Assembly: GCA_036936605.1 (NCBI GenBank)
Contig: JAUPFV010000004.1
Location: 136,719,473-136,783,472 of the forward strand
Length of the DNA: 64,000 nt
Reading direction: 5' to 3'
Origin: Limnanthes douglasii subsp. nivea
Taxonomy: Eukaryota; Streptophyta; Magnoliopsida; Brassicales; Limnanthaceae
Shown piece by piece: positions 23,300 through 35,347 of this stretch (the first letter of the stretch is position 1; every line of letters begins with the position of its first letter). The notes beneath the pieces are model-generated. The model ran no database searches and was not told where the DNA came from. It worked only from the letters and a program-made list of their open reading frames with translations. A program made the position numbers and the translations under genes.

Positions 23300-23960
23300 T
23301 AGGTTTGGAGCTACTCATTATAGTGGAATCAAGTAAGTTATTAATGTAAGTCTTTTGAGTGATAAAAAGTCATGTTGGCTACTTTAATTACTAAAAATAG
23401 ATGGAGGTTTCCCATATCTTTCAGTGAGAACATGGTATTCAGCTTATTGATAAAATTTTGTATATCACATTGAATCGTTCTCGGTTTAAATAATATCATC
23501 CACATAGAGTAGAAATATTAGAGTGACATGTGGTGGAATAAATAAAAATATAAAATTATCAGATTTAGAGTTGAGGAATACCCAACTGATTAAGAGCTTT
23601 TTGTAACATTCGTGAGTAAATTGAGAGCTTTTTGTAACATTCTTGAGGAAATTGAGAGCTTTGTATAACCTGTAGACATGCTGTGGCATCGAGGGGTCTT
23701 CAAAACCTTGAGGTTTTGAAATGTAAACAACCTCATGTAGATTTCTATTCATGAGGTATTATTTATTTCTAACTAGCATATGACCCAGTTCTTTGACAAA
23801 ACAATGATCAAAACAATCCTAATTGTAGAGGCTTTGATTATTAGAAAAAAATCACTGAAATCAATTCCTCGAGACTGATGAAACGCTTTGAAAACTGACA
23901 CTGCCTTGTATATTTGCCTCTAAATTTAAATATGTAAACCCATTTGTTTCCTACAACATT
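23300..23960 (-). pseudogene. copia reverse transcriptase relic
   Basis: The best frame (23486-23752, minus) reads NRNLHEVVYISKPQGFEDPS, then RLYKALNFLKN, ending in the catalytic FLLYVDDII. Downstream minus-strand sequence to about 23300 gives FINKLNTMFSLKDMGNLH, typical of the part after YVDD. Upstream pieces give the segment before the first RT motif. Broken by stops and frameshifts. Confidence 0.8.
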
Positions 23961-24099
23961 CATATTAACAAACTAGGGGTCAAAGACCAAGTGTCATTAA
24001 ACTTTAGAGCTTGAATTTTCTTCTTCCATTGCTTTAGACTAGTTAGGATTAGAAATGGCTTGTTTAAAACTTCTTCGCTCTTTAGGTAGATTCATGTTT

Positions 24100-24980
24100 G
24101 TGTCAATAAGGCCATTGCAAATGTTTTTAGGCTTGAAACTACCAACATTGGCCCTAATACTCATAGGATGTGTATTTAGGGAGGGAACTAAGGATTGGTG
24201 GCATCCAGTATGGTAGGACTAGAGATGGTAGAACTTTTTTAGATAATGGAGTTAAATAAGGCATGGTCTATGTGAAGTTCGAGCTTATGACTTATGGCTT
24301 GTGTAAGTAGTAATATATGTGATGATTTGATGGACATATTTCAGGACTAGAAATTGAGTTTGGCGTGGTTGTGTTATGTAGTGCATGATTTTCTTGGGTA
24401 GGGAAGCTGGTATCATAAGGCTGGTTTGTGGAAGCGTAAGTCACATGTGAGAGTATTCTTTCTAGTAAAATCATGAACTATAGGATTGCATTACATTATA
24501 TTAGTTGAAGAATGAGTTATACTAGGAACCTTAGAAAAATAGTAAATCAATTTGAGTAGGGAACATAGACTACTAACTCAATTTTGATGTGTTAACCAAG
24601 TTACCATTACATGAGAATTATTCCTCATTTAAGACAACATTGTCTATATATGAGAATTTTCACAGTGGGGGTAACATACTTATACCTCTTGTCTGTGGCA
24701 GAGTACCATAAAAATACACATTTTAAGTAGTAAAAACTATAAATTTTATGTTTGTAGTGTCTAATGCGAGGATAACAAGAAGAACTAGACACTTTAAGAA
24801 CGGAGTTGTCAGGTGACCTATGATACACTAGCTCATATATGGTTTTATCATTAGAACATGAGTGGGCAGTCTATTAATTAGGTAGTTAGTCGTGCTAAAC
24901 ACATCTCACAAGTAAGACATATGTAAGTGAGAATGAGGAAAACGAGTAAACCTAGTCCACCAATTTGCATGTGCGTCATT
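24100..24980. other. unresolved part of the reverse copia relic
   Basis: It lies between RT and integrase relics and would correspond to the variable linker and integrase C-terminal region. A Pro/Asn/Ser-rich minus-strand frame at 24292-24474 fits a copia linker but has no diagnostic motif. Confidence 0.35.
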
Positions 24981-24984
24981 TATG

Positions 24985-25580
24985 TCCTACCATTTTGGGA
25001 AGATGTGTGAGAAAAAGACACTTGTAAGTCAATATCATAGGTTTTAGTAAAGGGTAGGAAAGCCTTGTATTCTCCTCACCCATCAGTTTGTAAGACTTTG
25101 ACTTGCCTTTCAAACTGAGTTTTAACCAAAATGTAAGAAAATAAACAAGGCATCACCTTTTTTTATGAGGATAACCCAAGAAAATATATTAAACTTATAT
25201 ATGAACAATGTATAATACTTGAAGCCATTTATGGTTTATGTATGGGTTAGTCCCTACATATCAGAATGGATAAGATCTAAGATGTTTAAAGCATGAGAAT
25301 TAGATGTAAGGAAAGGTAATCTGTAGATTTACCTAGTTAAAAGAATTCACATAGAGGGAGTTGGTTTTGATTAAATGAATCATTACATTGATGTATAAAT
25401 TTTAATTAAACAATACGAGATAAGTTCCTAGTCTAAGGTTCCCCTTTTGAGGTAAAGAAACCCTAAAGCAAGAACCTAAAGATAATTCAGAATTACGATT
25501 CTTATGAGACTCATGCACAATCTTGTCAATACAATACAATCTTTTTTAGCCTTTCATGTCAGAAGAACCATCCCTGTTAC
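24985..25580 (-). pseudogene. copia gag-pre-integrase and integrase relic
   Basis: Minus-strand pieces read NGFKYYTLFIYKFNIFSWV, KKGDALFIFLHF and TNSLKGQSKSL-like sequence, corresponding to the integrase core around its second catalytic Asp. Further right, a patch with VTGMVLLT resembles the gag-pre-integrase segment. Catalytic residues are mostly lost. Confidence 0.6.
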
Positions 25581-25680
25581 CAAATATTTCATAAAACACA
25601 CATCCTTAAAGAATTTAACAAAAATTTATTTTAGGACTTAAGCTTATAACAAACAAGAAGTTTTGAAATAGTATTAAGAT

Positions 25681-26088
25681 TGATGAGTCTGAATTCTGAC
25701 TACCCACCGGACAGGGACAGATCGGACCTAGCCCTCCGGACCGGACAGACCACTTCGAACACTTAGCTAATGGGACTGTTCGAACTATGACAAAAGTACT
25801 AAAGAACCTAAACACTTCTTGACTAAGCTACTTGCTCTCCTACTTAGAGCTCATGGGTCTTTAAACATGACCCGGGTCCATTAAACATGACCCGAAAGCC
25901 CATAAGGGCCCAAATGTAAGGGTATAAATACCCAACCACCTACATTAAATGTGGGTAATGAAAATTAACAGCAACCAGGCTACTTAATTCTCTCTCTACT
26001 CTCTACTCAAAACATTAAACACCTATAAACCTCCACAAAACTCCGAACAGATTACAAATTTACCCTCATACTAAAATTAACCTCACCA
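25681..26088 (+). repeat. 5' LTR of Tat element 1
   Basis: Boundaries follow from the TG..CA ends, the target duplication and the primer site. The core promoter TATAAATA lies at 25923-25930. Upstream is a direct repeat TAAACATGACCCG, two copies about 20 bases apart, the first overlapping the palindrome GACCCGGGTC; these are possible transcription factor sites. Confidence 0.95.
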
Positions 26089-26090
26089 AA

Positions 26091-26110
26091 TTGGCGACCA
26101 AAGTGGGAGA
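26091..26110 (+). other. primer binding site of Tat element 1
   Basis: TTGGCGACCAAAGTGGGA begins two bases after the LTR. It has the TGG complementary to the CCA tail of a tRNA. The exact tRNA was not identified; it is not the initiator Met type. Confidence 0.75.
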
Positions 26111-26160
26111 AGAAGGTTCCTGAATCAAGCATTCGAAACCAGCAAGCAAAGTCACTCCGA

Positions 26161-28502
26161 ATGAATCCGGACGTCCCGGAAGTACCACCAGCTTTGCTCG
26201 AAGTGGTGGGTGAAAACGATGAGTACATTATCGAAGAGCGCAATAGGTTAAAGGGTGAAATAGAAGCTCTGATGTCAGAAAGGGCTAAGATGGGCATGAA
26301 AGAAAAGTCAAAAGCATCAGTTGCTCATCACACCGATAACCCAGAGATCATGAGCCTTCAAAGACTCATGTGAGTACCAAAAAGACTCATGCCAGCTCTA
26401 AAAAGTCTCACCGGTCTAAGCCACTGGAGAGTTCTGACTCAGGCTCAGAATCTTCTGATAGCTCTTCGGACGATGAGGGAGTTGAAGAATCCTTGTCCTC
26501 TAGCAGTGATGAGGGTCGAACTAAAAATAAGCAAAAGAAGATCAAAAAATATTCGAGAAAAAAGGATAGACATGGAAGGATGAAGATGAATATTGGCAAA
26601 GGGTCATCTCACAGCCGGAGGCATGTAGACCGGATGCTGATGGATCCTTTCGCTTTCCATGATGAACCAGGTATCTTTGCGACTCCCAATGAAGATACTG
26701 TGTTCAGTCGTGGTCGAAATTGGAGGCAATCTCCATTGTCTTCTAAAATTCTGTCTGGAAACCTCCCTAAGGGGTTTGATAGCACCAAAATGGAAAAGTA
26801 CGATGGCAGTACTGATCCGGACAACCATTTAGAGCAATTCAAGAAGTTTATGATGAACTTTGATGACGATGATAAGCTACTTTGTAGAGCATTCTCCCAA
26901 TCATTTACGGGGAGTGCTCTGAAATGGTATAACAGTCTACCACAAGGCTGTATCAAGAATTTCGATACTTTTTGGGTGGCCTTTCGAAGGCAGTTCGTTG
27001 GGAGTAAAGAGCTAAAGGGCAATGGAGACACAATAATCCATTGTGCTCAGGAACCAAACGAGTCCTTAAAAGAATATATAAGTCGTTTTGTGAACACCAA
27101 GAATGGGTTGGCTGATTGCTTCGAGCAAGTGGAAATAGCATCCTTAAGACATGGCTTGAACCCTAACAATTTGGCTGATTCAGTGACCAGAAAGAAGGCC
27201 ATGACCTAGGGAGGGTTGCTGAATCAGGTTGGAAAACAGATTAACGTAGACGAAACAAAGAAAACAAGGGTGCACAGGCAGGTGAAATCTGCCCCGGTGG
27301 CACCAATTCCCAATCAGAATTAGTCCGGGAACAAGACGAAGGAAACCGGACAGTTGCATGGTAGGGCAAAAGCTCAGTCTCAGCCAGCTGCTCCTGCTCA
27401 GAGTCAGCAATCCAGAAACAAGAGAGGGCCTTGGGTTCAACCGGAGTGGTTCGCAGAATTGAAAGAAAGTGTGGCCACCATTTATGATAAAACAAAGGAA
27501 GAGGTGCACTATAGAAGACCAACCACACTACAATCTCCTAGGGATCATCGCAATAACTCTTTCTGCCAGTATCACAATGACACTGGCCATACCACTGATG
27601 ATTGTATATATTTAAAACAAGAGGTTCAGAACTTGATCGAAAGGGGAAAACTAGGGGCTTATGTCAAAATAAGAGGAGGTAACAGGCCTGACAATACTCA
27701 CCGGGTTGGTCCAAGTAATGCTGCTCCGGAGGGAGCCATGGTTATAATCGAGAGGTTTGAAATGAAATCTGAATACTTGGATCCTGATCCAACTCGAAAT
27801 AGAGTGGGTGCAATTGAGGAGAGTTCTAGGACAGTCTCCGGCCTCATTAAGTTCTTTGAGTCCCTTACAATTTTCGGAGGGGATACTATGACAACTCCTA
27901 CTGCTTCTTCGAGGAAGAGGCACGTTCATACTTTTCCCACCCAGCTAGAAGGATGCATGACTTCCTATCAATCACAAATTCCTTTCCCCTTCATTGTTTT
28001 TTATGAAGATGATTTAAGAGATATAGTTGGCCCTCATGAAGATGTTGTTGTCATAGGGGCATCTATTGGGGGCAACGACATAAGGCGAATTTTGGTGGAT
28101 ACTGGTAACTCAGCCAATATCCTGTTCTTAACTACTTACAAGAGAATGAAAAATCCAGCCGTAATCCAGAGTTCGGACACATCAATTGTGGGCTTTACCG
28201 GCAGCTCAGCAGATGTGATCGGGGAGTTCGAAGAAGAGGTTTTGTTGGGTAAGGGCCCTTGCAAGAAGATGGTCAGGATACTTTTTATTGTGGTGGATTG
28301 TCCCATTTGCTATAATGCTATTTTAGGGAGGTCTTGGCTCTCTAGGATGCATGCAGTGGCTTCAACAGTCCACCAATGTTTGAAATATGATGTTCAGGGA
28401 CAGGTGGGAGTTGTCCGGAGCAGTCAAAAGGTTGCAAGGGAATGTTATGCTACATCTATGGCTCCCCGGACGCTGGGGGCAGTTCGTATCAACGAACAAT
28501 AG
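26161..28502 (+). pseudogene. gag-protease of Tat element 1 (broken)
   Basis: The start ATG aligns with that of the intact copy at 52989. The parts are an N-terminal coiled segment, a Ser/Asp-rich and Lys-rich region, a retrotransposon gag domain (FSQSFTGSALKWYNSLPQG), a zinc knuckle (FCQYHNDTGHTTDDC) and an aspartic protease with DTGNSANIL near 28098. Compared with element 2 there is a one-base deletion near 26343 and private nonsense codons at 27207-27209 (TAG replacing Trp) and 27321-27323. The final TAG at 28500-28502 is shared with element 2 and lies in frame with pol. The gag part would form the particle and the protease would cut the polyprotein. Confidence 0.92.
28500..28502 (+). other. 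in-frame UAG between protease and RT, element 1
   Basis: The codons around the stop are CAA TAG CAA TTT, with the pol frame continuing unchanged. This differs from the classical tobamovirus readthrough context (CAR-YYA after the stop) only at its last base. The same stop, in the same place, ends gag-protease in element 2. Confidence 0.7.
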
Positions 28503-31500
28503 CAATTTGAGGGTCTTTCTGGGGGTGAGGGTGAAATTGATGACCCCAGACAGACCCTTGGAGTGTTAATACCAGTCGAAGAGGTAGAGACACATTGTCT
28601 AGAAGAAGGGAAAAGTGTCAAGATAGGGTCTAAGATGCCACCAGGTTTGAAAAATGAGATGCTAAAGTTTCTGAAGAGTCATCAGCACGTTTTTGCTTGG
28701 TGCAATGCTGATGTTACTGGGGTTCCACCAGATGTAATATCACATCACCTATCCGTCCGGAAAGACATTGCACCAGTAGTTCAAAAGAGAAGGGCTTTTT
28801 CCAAGGAAAAGGCTGATGTCATTGTACAAGAGGTGGACAGGCTCACAAAGATGGGGCATATCAAGGAGTCTCAATATCCTTTGTGGACTGCCAATCTAGT
28901 TCTGGTGAAAAAGAAAAATGGCAAGTGGCGTATGTGTATTGACTTCACAGATCTCAATAGAGCTTGCCCAAAAGATTTATATCGAGTTCCCCGGATTGAC
29001 CAACTAGTAGACTCCACCTCTGGGAACAAGCTACTATCCTTTATGGATGCTTTCTCCGGATACAATCAAATCCAAGTAGATCCGAAAGACCAGGAACACA
29101 CTACTTTTGTTACTGATAGGGGCCTTCATTGCTACAAGGTAATGTCATTTGGATTAAAAAATGTTGGGGCCACTTATTAGAGATTGGTAAACAAAGCTTT
29201 TTCTGATCAGATTGGAAGGAATATGGAAGTATACATCGATGATATGATGGTAAAGAGTGTGGATGAGAAATTTCAATTGGCTGATCTCCAAGAAACTTTT
29301 ACCAACTTAGTGAAAGTGAATTTAAAGTTAAATCCAGAAAAATGTGTGTTCGGAGTTCAATCCAGGAAGTTTCTAGGCTATATTATAAGTGAGCATGGGA
29401 TACAGCCCGATCCGGACCAACTTAATGCTCTATTTCACATGGAGCCTCCTCGAAATATTAAAGAAGTACAACGGCTAACGGGAAGGTTAGCTGCTCTAAA
29501 CAGATTCATCTCAAGGTCTTCGGATAGGTGCGCCCTATTTTTTCAAACCTTGAAGGGTGCAAAGGGATTTAATTGGACCTCATAGTGTGATGAGGCCTTC
29601 GATGAGATCAAGAAACATTTGCCCTCCCCTAAAACCTTGTCTAAACCAATTGATGGGGAGACACTCTTCGTATATCTGGCAGTTTCAAGCTGTATCATCA
29701 GTACTGTGTTGGTAAGAGAAGTGGATAATTACCCCCATCCAGTATACTACATCAGCAAGAGTTTGATAGATGCAGAAAGGCGTTATCTGAAACTTGAGAA
29801 GTTAGCATTATCCCTGGTAATAGCTGCAAGAAAAATGAGGCCTTATTTCCAGGCTCATCCTATCATCGTCCGGACATATTTTCCCTTGAAGAATGTCCTC
29901 CAAAAGGCAGACGTTTCAAGTAGGATGACAAAGTGGTCAGTAGAATTGGGGGATTTCGACATAGATTTTGCTCCTCGAACGGCAGTTAAGGCCCAAGCTG
30001 TGGCTGATTTCTTGGTCGAATTTCACTCCGACAGAGATTCAGAGCAGGCTACTGACATGAAAAATAAAAAGGTCTGGATCGTCCGGACAGATGGTGGATC
30101 CAGCACCATGGGTTGTGGTGCAGGGGTGTGTTTGACTTCTCCGTATGGTGACAAAATGTACCAAGCTATATGTTTCGCTTTCAGGGCTTCCAATAATGAG
30201 TCTGAGTACGAAGCAGCTATAACTGGATTAAAGTTAGCCTATATTTGTGGGGCTAAGAGGGTCAAGCTACTAAGTGACTCCCAGCTTCTTATTCACCATG
30301 CCCAAGGTCAATCTGAAGCAAAAAAGGAGCAGCTAGTGAAACATTTACTTCTTCTTAAAAGTGAAGCACTTAAGTTTAAAAGTGTTGTTTATGAACATAT
30401 ACCTCGTACAGAAAATGAGTTAGCAGATTCATTGGCAACCATAGCATATACAGAGTCGTATCCATGGATCCATGTGCTGGAGAGCCCCTCCCTTCAACTT
30501 GGTATGGGTAAAGAAGAAGAAATTTTTGAAGTACAAATGAAACAACCTCGGGATTGGAGATTTCATCTCCTGCAATACCTCTCCGACGGCGTCGTGCCTC
30601 CGGATAAATCACTAGCAAGAAAATTGAAACACAAGGCTCGTGGTTTTATCATACTGAGAGACATTCTATATAAAAAGTCTTATAGTAAACCTCTTTTGCG
30701 CTGTTTGGGGGGTGATGAGTCTCAGGTAGTCCTCTCCGAACTGCATGATGGTGAGGGATCAGCTCATTGTAGATTTAGGGCATTAACGAGGAGAGTTTTA
30801 CTGGCCGACTACTATTGGTCGTCTATCATGAAAGATTCTAAGGAGCTGGTAAGGAGATGTGACCCATGCCAAAGGTACAGCAATGAAATTTATGTCCCAG
30901 CTATTCCTTTAGAGTCAATTTCTGAGCCTATACCTTTTGCTCGATGGGGATTGGATTTAGTGGGACCTCTCCCTATGGCGTCCAGAGGGCGCAAAACTAT
31001 AATTATTGCTATAGACTACTTTTCAAAGTGGATTGAAGCAGCCCCTCTAGCAGGAACAATATCAAAAGCTGTCATAAAATTCATTTTATCCAACATCTGT
31101 TGCAGATTTGGTGCCCCACAAAAAATAACAACAGACAGTGGGCCACAGTTCGACAATAGGGAAATGGAGAGTTTCTGTGCCTCAAGGGGTATACATCATT
31201 GTTTCTCTTCACCTTTCCACCCATAAGCAAATGGCCAAGTTGAAATGGCTAACAGAACTATTTTGTCCGGTTTAAAGAAGAATTTGGAAGGGGCTGTTAG
31301 AAAGTGGCCTAGTTATTTACAAGAGGTCTTGTGGGCCTACCGGACAACACCTGGGGCTGCAACTCAGGAGTCACCCTTTGCTTTAGTCTATGGGATGGAT
31401 GCAGTAGCTCCCATAGAAGCAACTCTTCCGTCATTTTGTGTTCACCACTTCTCAGAATGTGCTAACGAAGTGGCAGTGAGAGGCCAGCTCGATCTAGTGG

Positions 31501-31790
31501 AAGAAAGAAGAGTTAAAGCCCACCTTAGGGTTGCACACTATCAGGGTTTGATGAGGAGAATATTTGCTTCTAAAGTTAAACGAAGAGACTTCCAGCCGGG
31601 GGACAAAGTATTAAGGAAAGTCTTCTTGCACACCAAAGAAAAGCTGCTCGGAAAATTGGGCCCAACTTGGGAAGGACCTTATGTGGTTGTTGAAAAGCTC
31701 AAACCTAGAACATATTGGCTAGAAGACAAGGATCGAAGAATCCTGACCCAGCCTTGGAATATCGAACATCTCCGGATGTACTTGGAGTAG
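28503..31790 (+). pseudogene. RT-RNase H-integrase of Tat element 1 (broken)
   Basis: It stays in one frame with gag-protease. RT has WRMCIDFTDLNRACPKD and SFMDAFSGYNQIQ, and the catalytic YIDD lies near 29232. RNase H starts at about 30080 (VRTDGGSS) with SNNESEYEAA and LLSDSQLLI. Integrase has an H-H-C-C finger ending RRCDPCQRY near 30870, then core motifs GLDLVGPLP, TTDSGPQFDN and GQVEMANR. Private nonsense codons replace Gln at 29178-29180 (TAG), 29583-29585 (TAG) and 31224-31226 (TAA). There is no frameshift. It ends with TAG at 31788-31790. No chromodomain is seen. Confidence 0.93.
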
Positions 31791-31864
31791 CATTTGTGTA
31801 AATATTTACTTGTTTAAACATCCATGTAAATATTTGGGGCATACTCTTTCCTCCCTGGTGGCAC

Positions 31865-31886
31865 GGGGGGGGGGGGGGGGGGGGGG
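31865..31886. repeat. poly-G tract of 22
   Basis: An uninterrupted run of 22 G in the spacer after pol. Element 2 has only CACGGGGAGG at this place, so the tract expanded in element 1 or its source. Confidence 0.95.
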
Positions 31887-32154
31887 TTGATGAGGTGTCC
31901 GGCTTTTAAATAAAATTTGATGCCTTCTTAAAAAAAATTCTGAAGTATTTTAGTTTTGTCTTTTGTCACACCATCCGGATTGAAATAAAAGAGTGATGAC
32001 CACTTAAACATTTGTCATCGGAGAATTTAAACACTCTCACTATGAAATAACTAAGGGCTATTTAAACTCTAGCCATCAAAATTGGAACAGACTATGAAAA
32101 AATATGAGAATTGGGCAAAACAAGGATATTCATTAAAACAAAACAACTTAAGTG

Positions 32155-32249
32155 CCTTGGCCTTCCAAGGACTTTCAAACCAGAGTGAAGGACCTATCCG
32201 GTCAAATAAGGGACACATTAACAAAAAAGAGTGCCTTGGCTTTCCAAGG
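32155..32249. repeat. paired hairpins in the sense/antisense spacer, element 1
   Basis: CCTTGGCCTTCCAAGG (32155-32170) and CCTTGGCTTTCCAAGG (32234-32249) each form a 6-bp stem with a 4-base loop. Both are followed by ACTTT, and the antisense gene's stop lies about 45 bases to the right. The same pair occurs in element 2. Confidence 0.7.
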
Positions 32250-32292
32250 ACTTTAGTTTAGATAACATGACAAGAAAAAAGTAATTCATAAA

Positions 32293-35252
32293 TTAAGGCT
32301 GAGCCTTTGAAGATGGCTCAGCTTCATCTATCTTCTTCTTCCCCTTGGGATCATCTTTCTCTTCGTCTGGGCTCTCTCCAGTGTTTTCCTCAGCATCGGA
32401 TGAAGATGCACTAGAGAAGCAAATCTGGTCGCCTTCGGCCATCGTGTGATATGGGAGGTCTTCAACCTCTACATGAATCCATAAATCCCCTAGGTTCCTC
32501 TTCGGAAATTTCTCATAGAAGAGTAAGACCATTTCTCATCTTACCTTGGCATACATTTGCTCTTGAGTATCGATCACATTGTTGGCATAGGCATCGATCT
32601 TGGTTTGGATTTTGGCCTTCTGCTCCCTTAGCAAAGTAGCTTTCTCCTCGGCAGCTTTGGACACTGTATTCTCAAGAGAAATTGTGTCATTGGTTAAGTT
32701 GGTGATGATTTGGTCTTTGGCCTTGGATTCCCCCTTTTAGGTGGCAAGATCTTTCTCCAGTCCGGACAGCTTCTCCCGGAGTTCTGTGATAGTGTTCTCC
32801 AATGTGGTGACTTTTGTGGTGCTCGCCTCTTGGTTTCTCTTCAACTCCTCGTTTTCTTCCTTTAGAATGGCAGCATTTGAAGTGGCAGTGCGAAGGTCAC
32901 CGGACAGCCTCTCTTTGTCAGACTTAAGATCTTTGATAATGTCTGCCTGATTTCGAACTTGTTTCTCCAACGCAAGTACAGGCTGAACATTGCTTAATAA
33001 AGAGTGGGCTATGATGTCCCTTTCACTTGAAACAATAAAGGTCTTACCATTGAAAGTGACTGTGTTTGAGGTGCTCGGAGGGAGGTAAGGCCCAGCAAAA
33101 TCGTCTATGGGAAGATTGATGAAGTACTCACCAAGCCCACCAAGACCGATGATGTCTACCCCATAAATGTTGAGATCTCCCCCTTCGACCTCATCGGTAT
33201 GGAAGTCACCAGGTATCTCCTCCTCTTGGGTTGGGTCAGTATGATCAGCTTGGGAGGGAGGCTCTGGAGCCCGGAGAGAAAGCTCGTCACCCTTAGAGGT
33301 CTTCTTCTTGGCCTCCCTGTCTTTGCTTTCACCTCCCTTTTTACGATTTCTTTTGGAAGCCCTTGGAGGTTTTGGGGGGTGCACCTCTTGCCTTTCAGTC
33401 TCCTGCTCCACCACTTCCAAGAGAGCAGCATCAATTTGGTTGTGGACTAGCCCCTCCGGATTTATTGGAGCATCCTCTTCCGCCTCAGCAGGGTTAGCTC
33501 CACCCACCACCTTCTTGCCTTTCTTCTTACCTTTCATCTTGCTTGGGGCCTCGGCCCGGCCTGGCAGGTAGAGTGTCCCATCTGGATCATGCGTTCTTTT
33601 GAGCACCACGTCCGGAGGAGGCTGGGTGGTGAGCTCTTCCCAGGTTAGGTCTCTCCGACCTGTGGTGTTGCAAAGGTGAGACCTTGCTAAGTTACCCCAT
33701 GTAAAGGCAGCATGGAACCGATTCCCCCACTTCTCAGCGGCCCAAGCGTTGATCTTGGTGCAAGTGGTCTGCCCGGTTTTTAAATAATCACTGAATTCCT
33801 TGGGCAGTTCTACTGAGGCAAAAGTAAGACCAATTAGTTTAAACTAACTCTAAAAAGAAGATCGAGACAAAAATATAAAGCATAAGACTTACGGTCACTC
33901 CTCCACATGCTTCTGAGAAGACTTGGGTTCACTCCGGACTTGATCTTCTTTCCATTCTCCCAAGCACCACTTACAAACATGAACTGGGTCCTCTAATTCC
34001 TTTCCGCCTCTAACAAATCATCTACAGCTTTGAAATTATCCCCCATGTTGAAATGGTAAAAGGGGATGTGGTGGTTTCTACAAAGACTGGCCACAACAGC
34101 AAACTCCTCTATTGGCAGAGGAATCCCGGAGAGCCTCGAAGCCATGATGCAGGACATGAGGGTGTACCAGGCGTTGGGACTCAACTGGCTCAGACAGAGT
34201 TTTATCAGATGGAAGTATCTGACAATTTCTGGGTCCAATGGGAGTCTGAGCCCCCAATTGAATAGCTCTGTGAACATGACAATTTCACTTAATTTGCAGT
34301 CCATGGGAGTCTCTGTGTGTATGGGGATCCTGATCTTCACATTCTCCAGTATTCCCTACTTCGTACGCATCCGGCCCAGCTCGGCTGTGTGGATGAATGC
34401 GTAGTTGATCTTTTGCAAGGCGAGGAGGTACTTAACACTGACCTTGTGGAAACAAGGCCATACCCTTCCTTCAAGACTCTCCGACAGATCCGGATGCCTC
34501 AAGCACAACCTCTCTTTGCCTTTGTCTTTTTTGGCAACAACAGCATTACTGGTCTGACCGGAGGGCTCAGAATCAAATGGAGCCTCTTCGACAGAGTCCT
34601 CCATTACTTCCTCCATAATTGTTGAAGGATTTTCAGTAGCAGTGACAAGGGGAGGATTCAGATCTGGCTCAGCTTGGTCTCCGGACTGCTGGGCTTCAGT
34701 GTTCCCTTGGCTTCTGGCCTCCGACTGGGGCTCTGAGGCAGAGGTCTCTCTTCGAAGACCTGGGCTGCTACCCTCCCGACCAGACAGTCTGTCCTTGGGA
34801 GCTTTGATGGGCACTTCTAACCTAGTGCTGCTGTCTTTGGCACCCGACTTTGAAGGAGTGCTCTTCGAACCCTGGCCCTTGACCAGCCGGCCTTTTCTCC
34901 GGTCAACTAACTTTTGAGGGGAGTTTTCAGTGTCTGACCCCATAGCTAAGAATGGGGAGGGTTTTTTGAAGCTGGTAACTATTACTCCTGGCTCCACAAC
35001 AGGTTCTGACTCCTGAACCGAGAAACCAGAGATAATGGGAGAGAGATTAGTTTGAAATAGCTTTTTCGGCTTGGAACCTTTTGAGGAAGAAGAACCTTGA
35101 TCTGATTCTGTGGCTGAAGTCACTGGCTTGTCGATGGGCGAAACAGGTAATCCGGCTGCAATACGTCTTTCACTTTCAACCTTTTGCGCCTTTTCAAGTT
35201 CAGAAAGGTTGAGCCGCCCACCTTTGATCAAAGCGTTCCTCGTTGTAAACAT
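32293..35252 (-). pseudogene. antisense gene of Tat element 1, two exons (broken)
   Basis: It runs opposite to gag-pol. Exon 1 is 35252-33893 and exon 2 is 33812-32293. The 80-bp intron (33813-33892) has GTAAGT at the start and a pyrimidine-rich TTTTGCCTCAG at the end, and joins the frames exactly. The N-terminal ~250 residues are Ser/Pro-rich. Then comes a globular domain (LNWGLRLPLDPEIVRYF, LSPNAWYTLMSCI, NHHIPFYHFN) resembling the putative gypsy-type transposon family (PF04195), then a Lys-rich basic region and a coiled coil of about 150 residues. An acidic tail follows. Private nonsense codons lie at 34356-34358, 33993-33995 (both TAG replacing Trp) and 32737-32739 (TAA). Function is unknown. 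It is absent from elements outside the Tat group. Confidence 0.85.
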
Positions 35253-35347
35253 AAACTATCTGGGTAAATTTTTTCTTTGGAGAGAAAAAGCTTTGAGAAG
35301 TTGCAGAGTAAATATGAGAGTGATGGTGAAACAGTAGAAAGTGTTTC

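Larger units (their letters stand above)
21749..25680 (-). mobile_element. decayed copia element, minus orientation, left part
   Basis: Minus-strand copia integrase, RT and RNase H relics occur in order from 25.5 kb down to 22.0 kb. The sequence from about 21749 (TGATGTGTGTATGGGCC) to about 22000, with a TATA-like TTTATAAATAGG near 21861, is where its 3' LTR should lie, but no partner LTR was found. A foldback element interrupts it, and Tat element 1 cuts it at 25680. A further piece continues at 36103. Confidence 0.7.

Noticed and set aside
26604..27141. Minus-strand open frames opposite Tat gag (also 53486-54087, 54195-54787)
   Set aside because: They mirror the codon pattern of the sense gag-protease frame, have no motifs and differ between the two elements. 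They are shadows, unlike the antisense gene near the 3' LTR.
33199..33571. Plus-strand open frames opposite the antisense gene (also 59416-60617, 60881-61207, 61579-61830)
   Set aside because: Shadows of the minus-strand coding sequence; their translations are low-complexity Ser/Phe/Leu text.
32293..35252. The antisense gene as a captured host gene
   Set aside because: It is present at the same place in both elements, and its central domain resembles a transposon-specific family; an element gene is the simpler reading.
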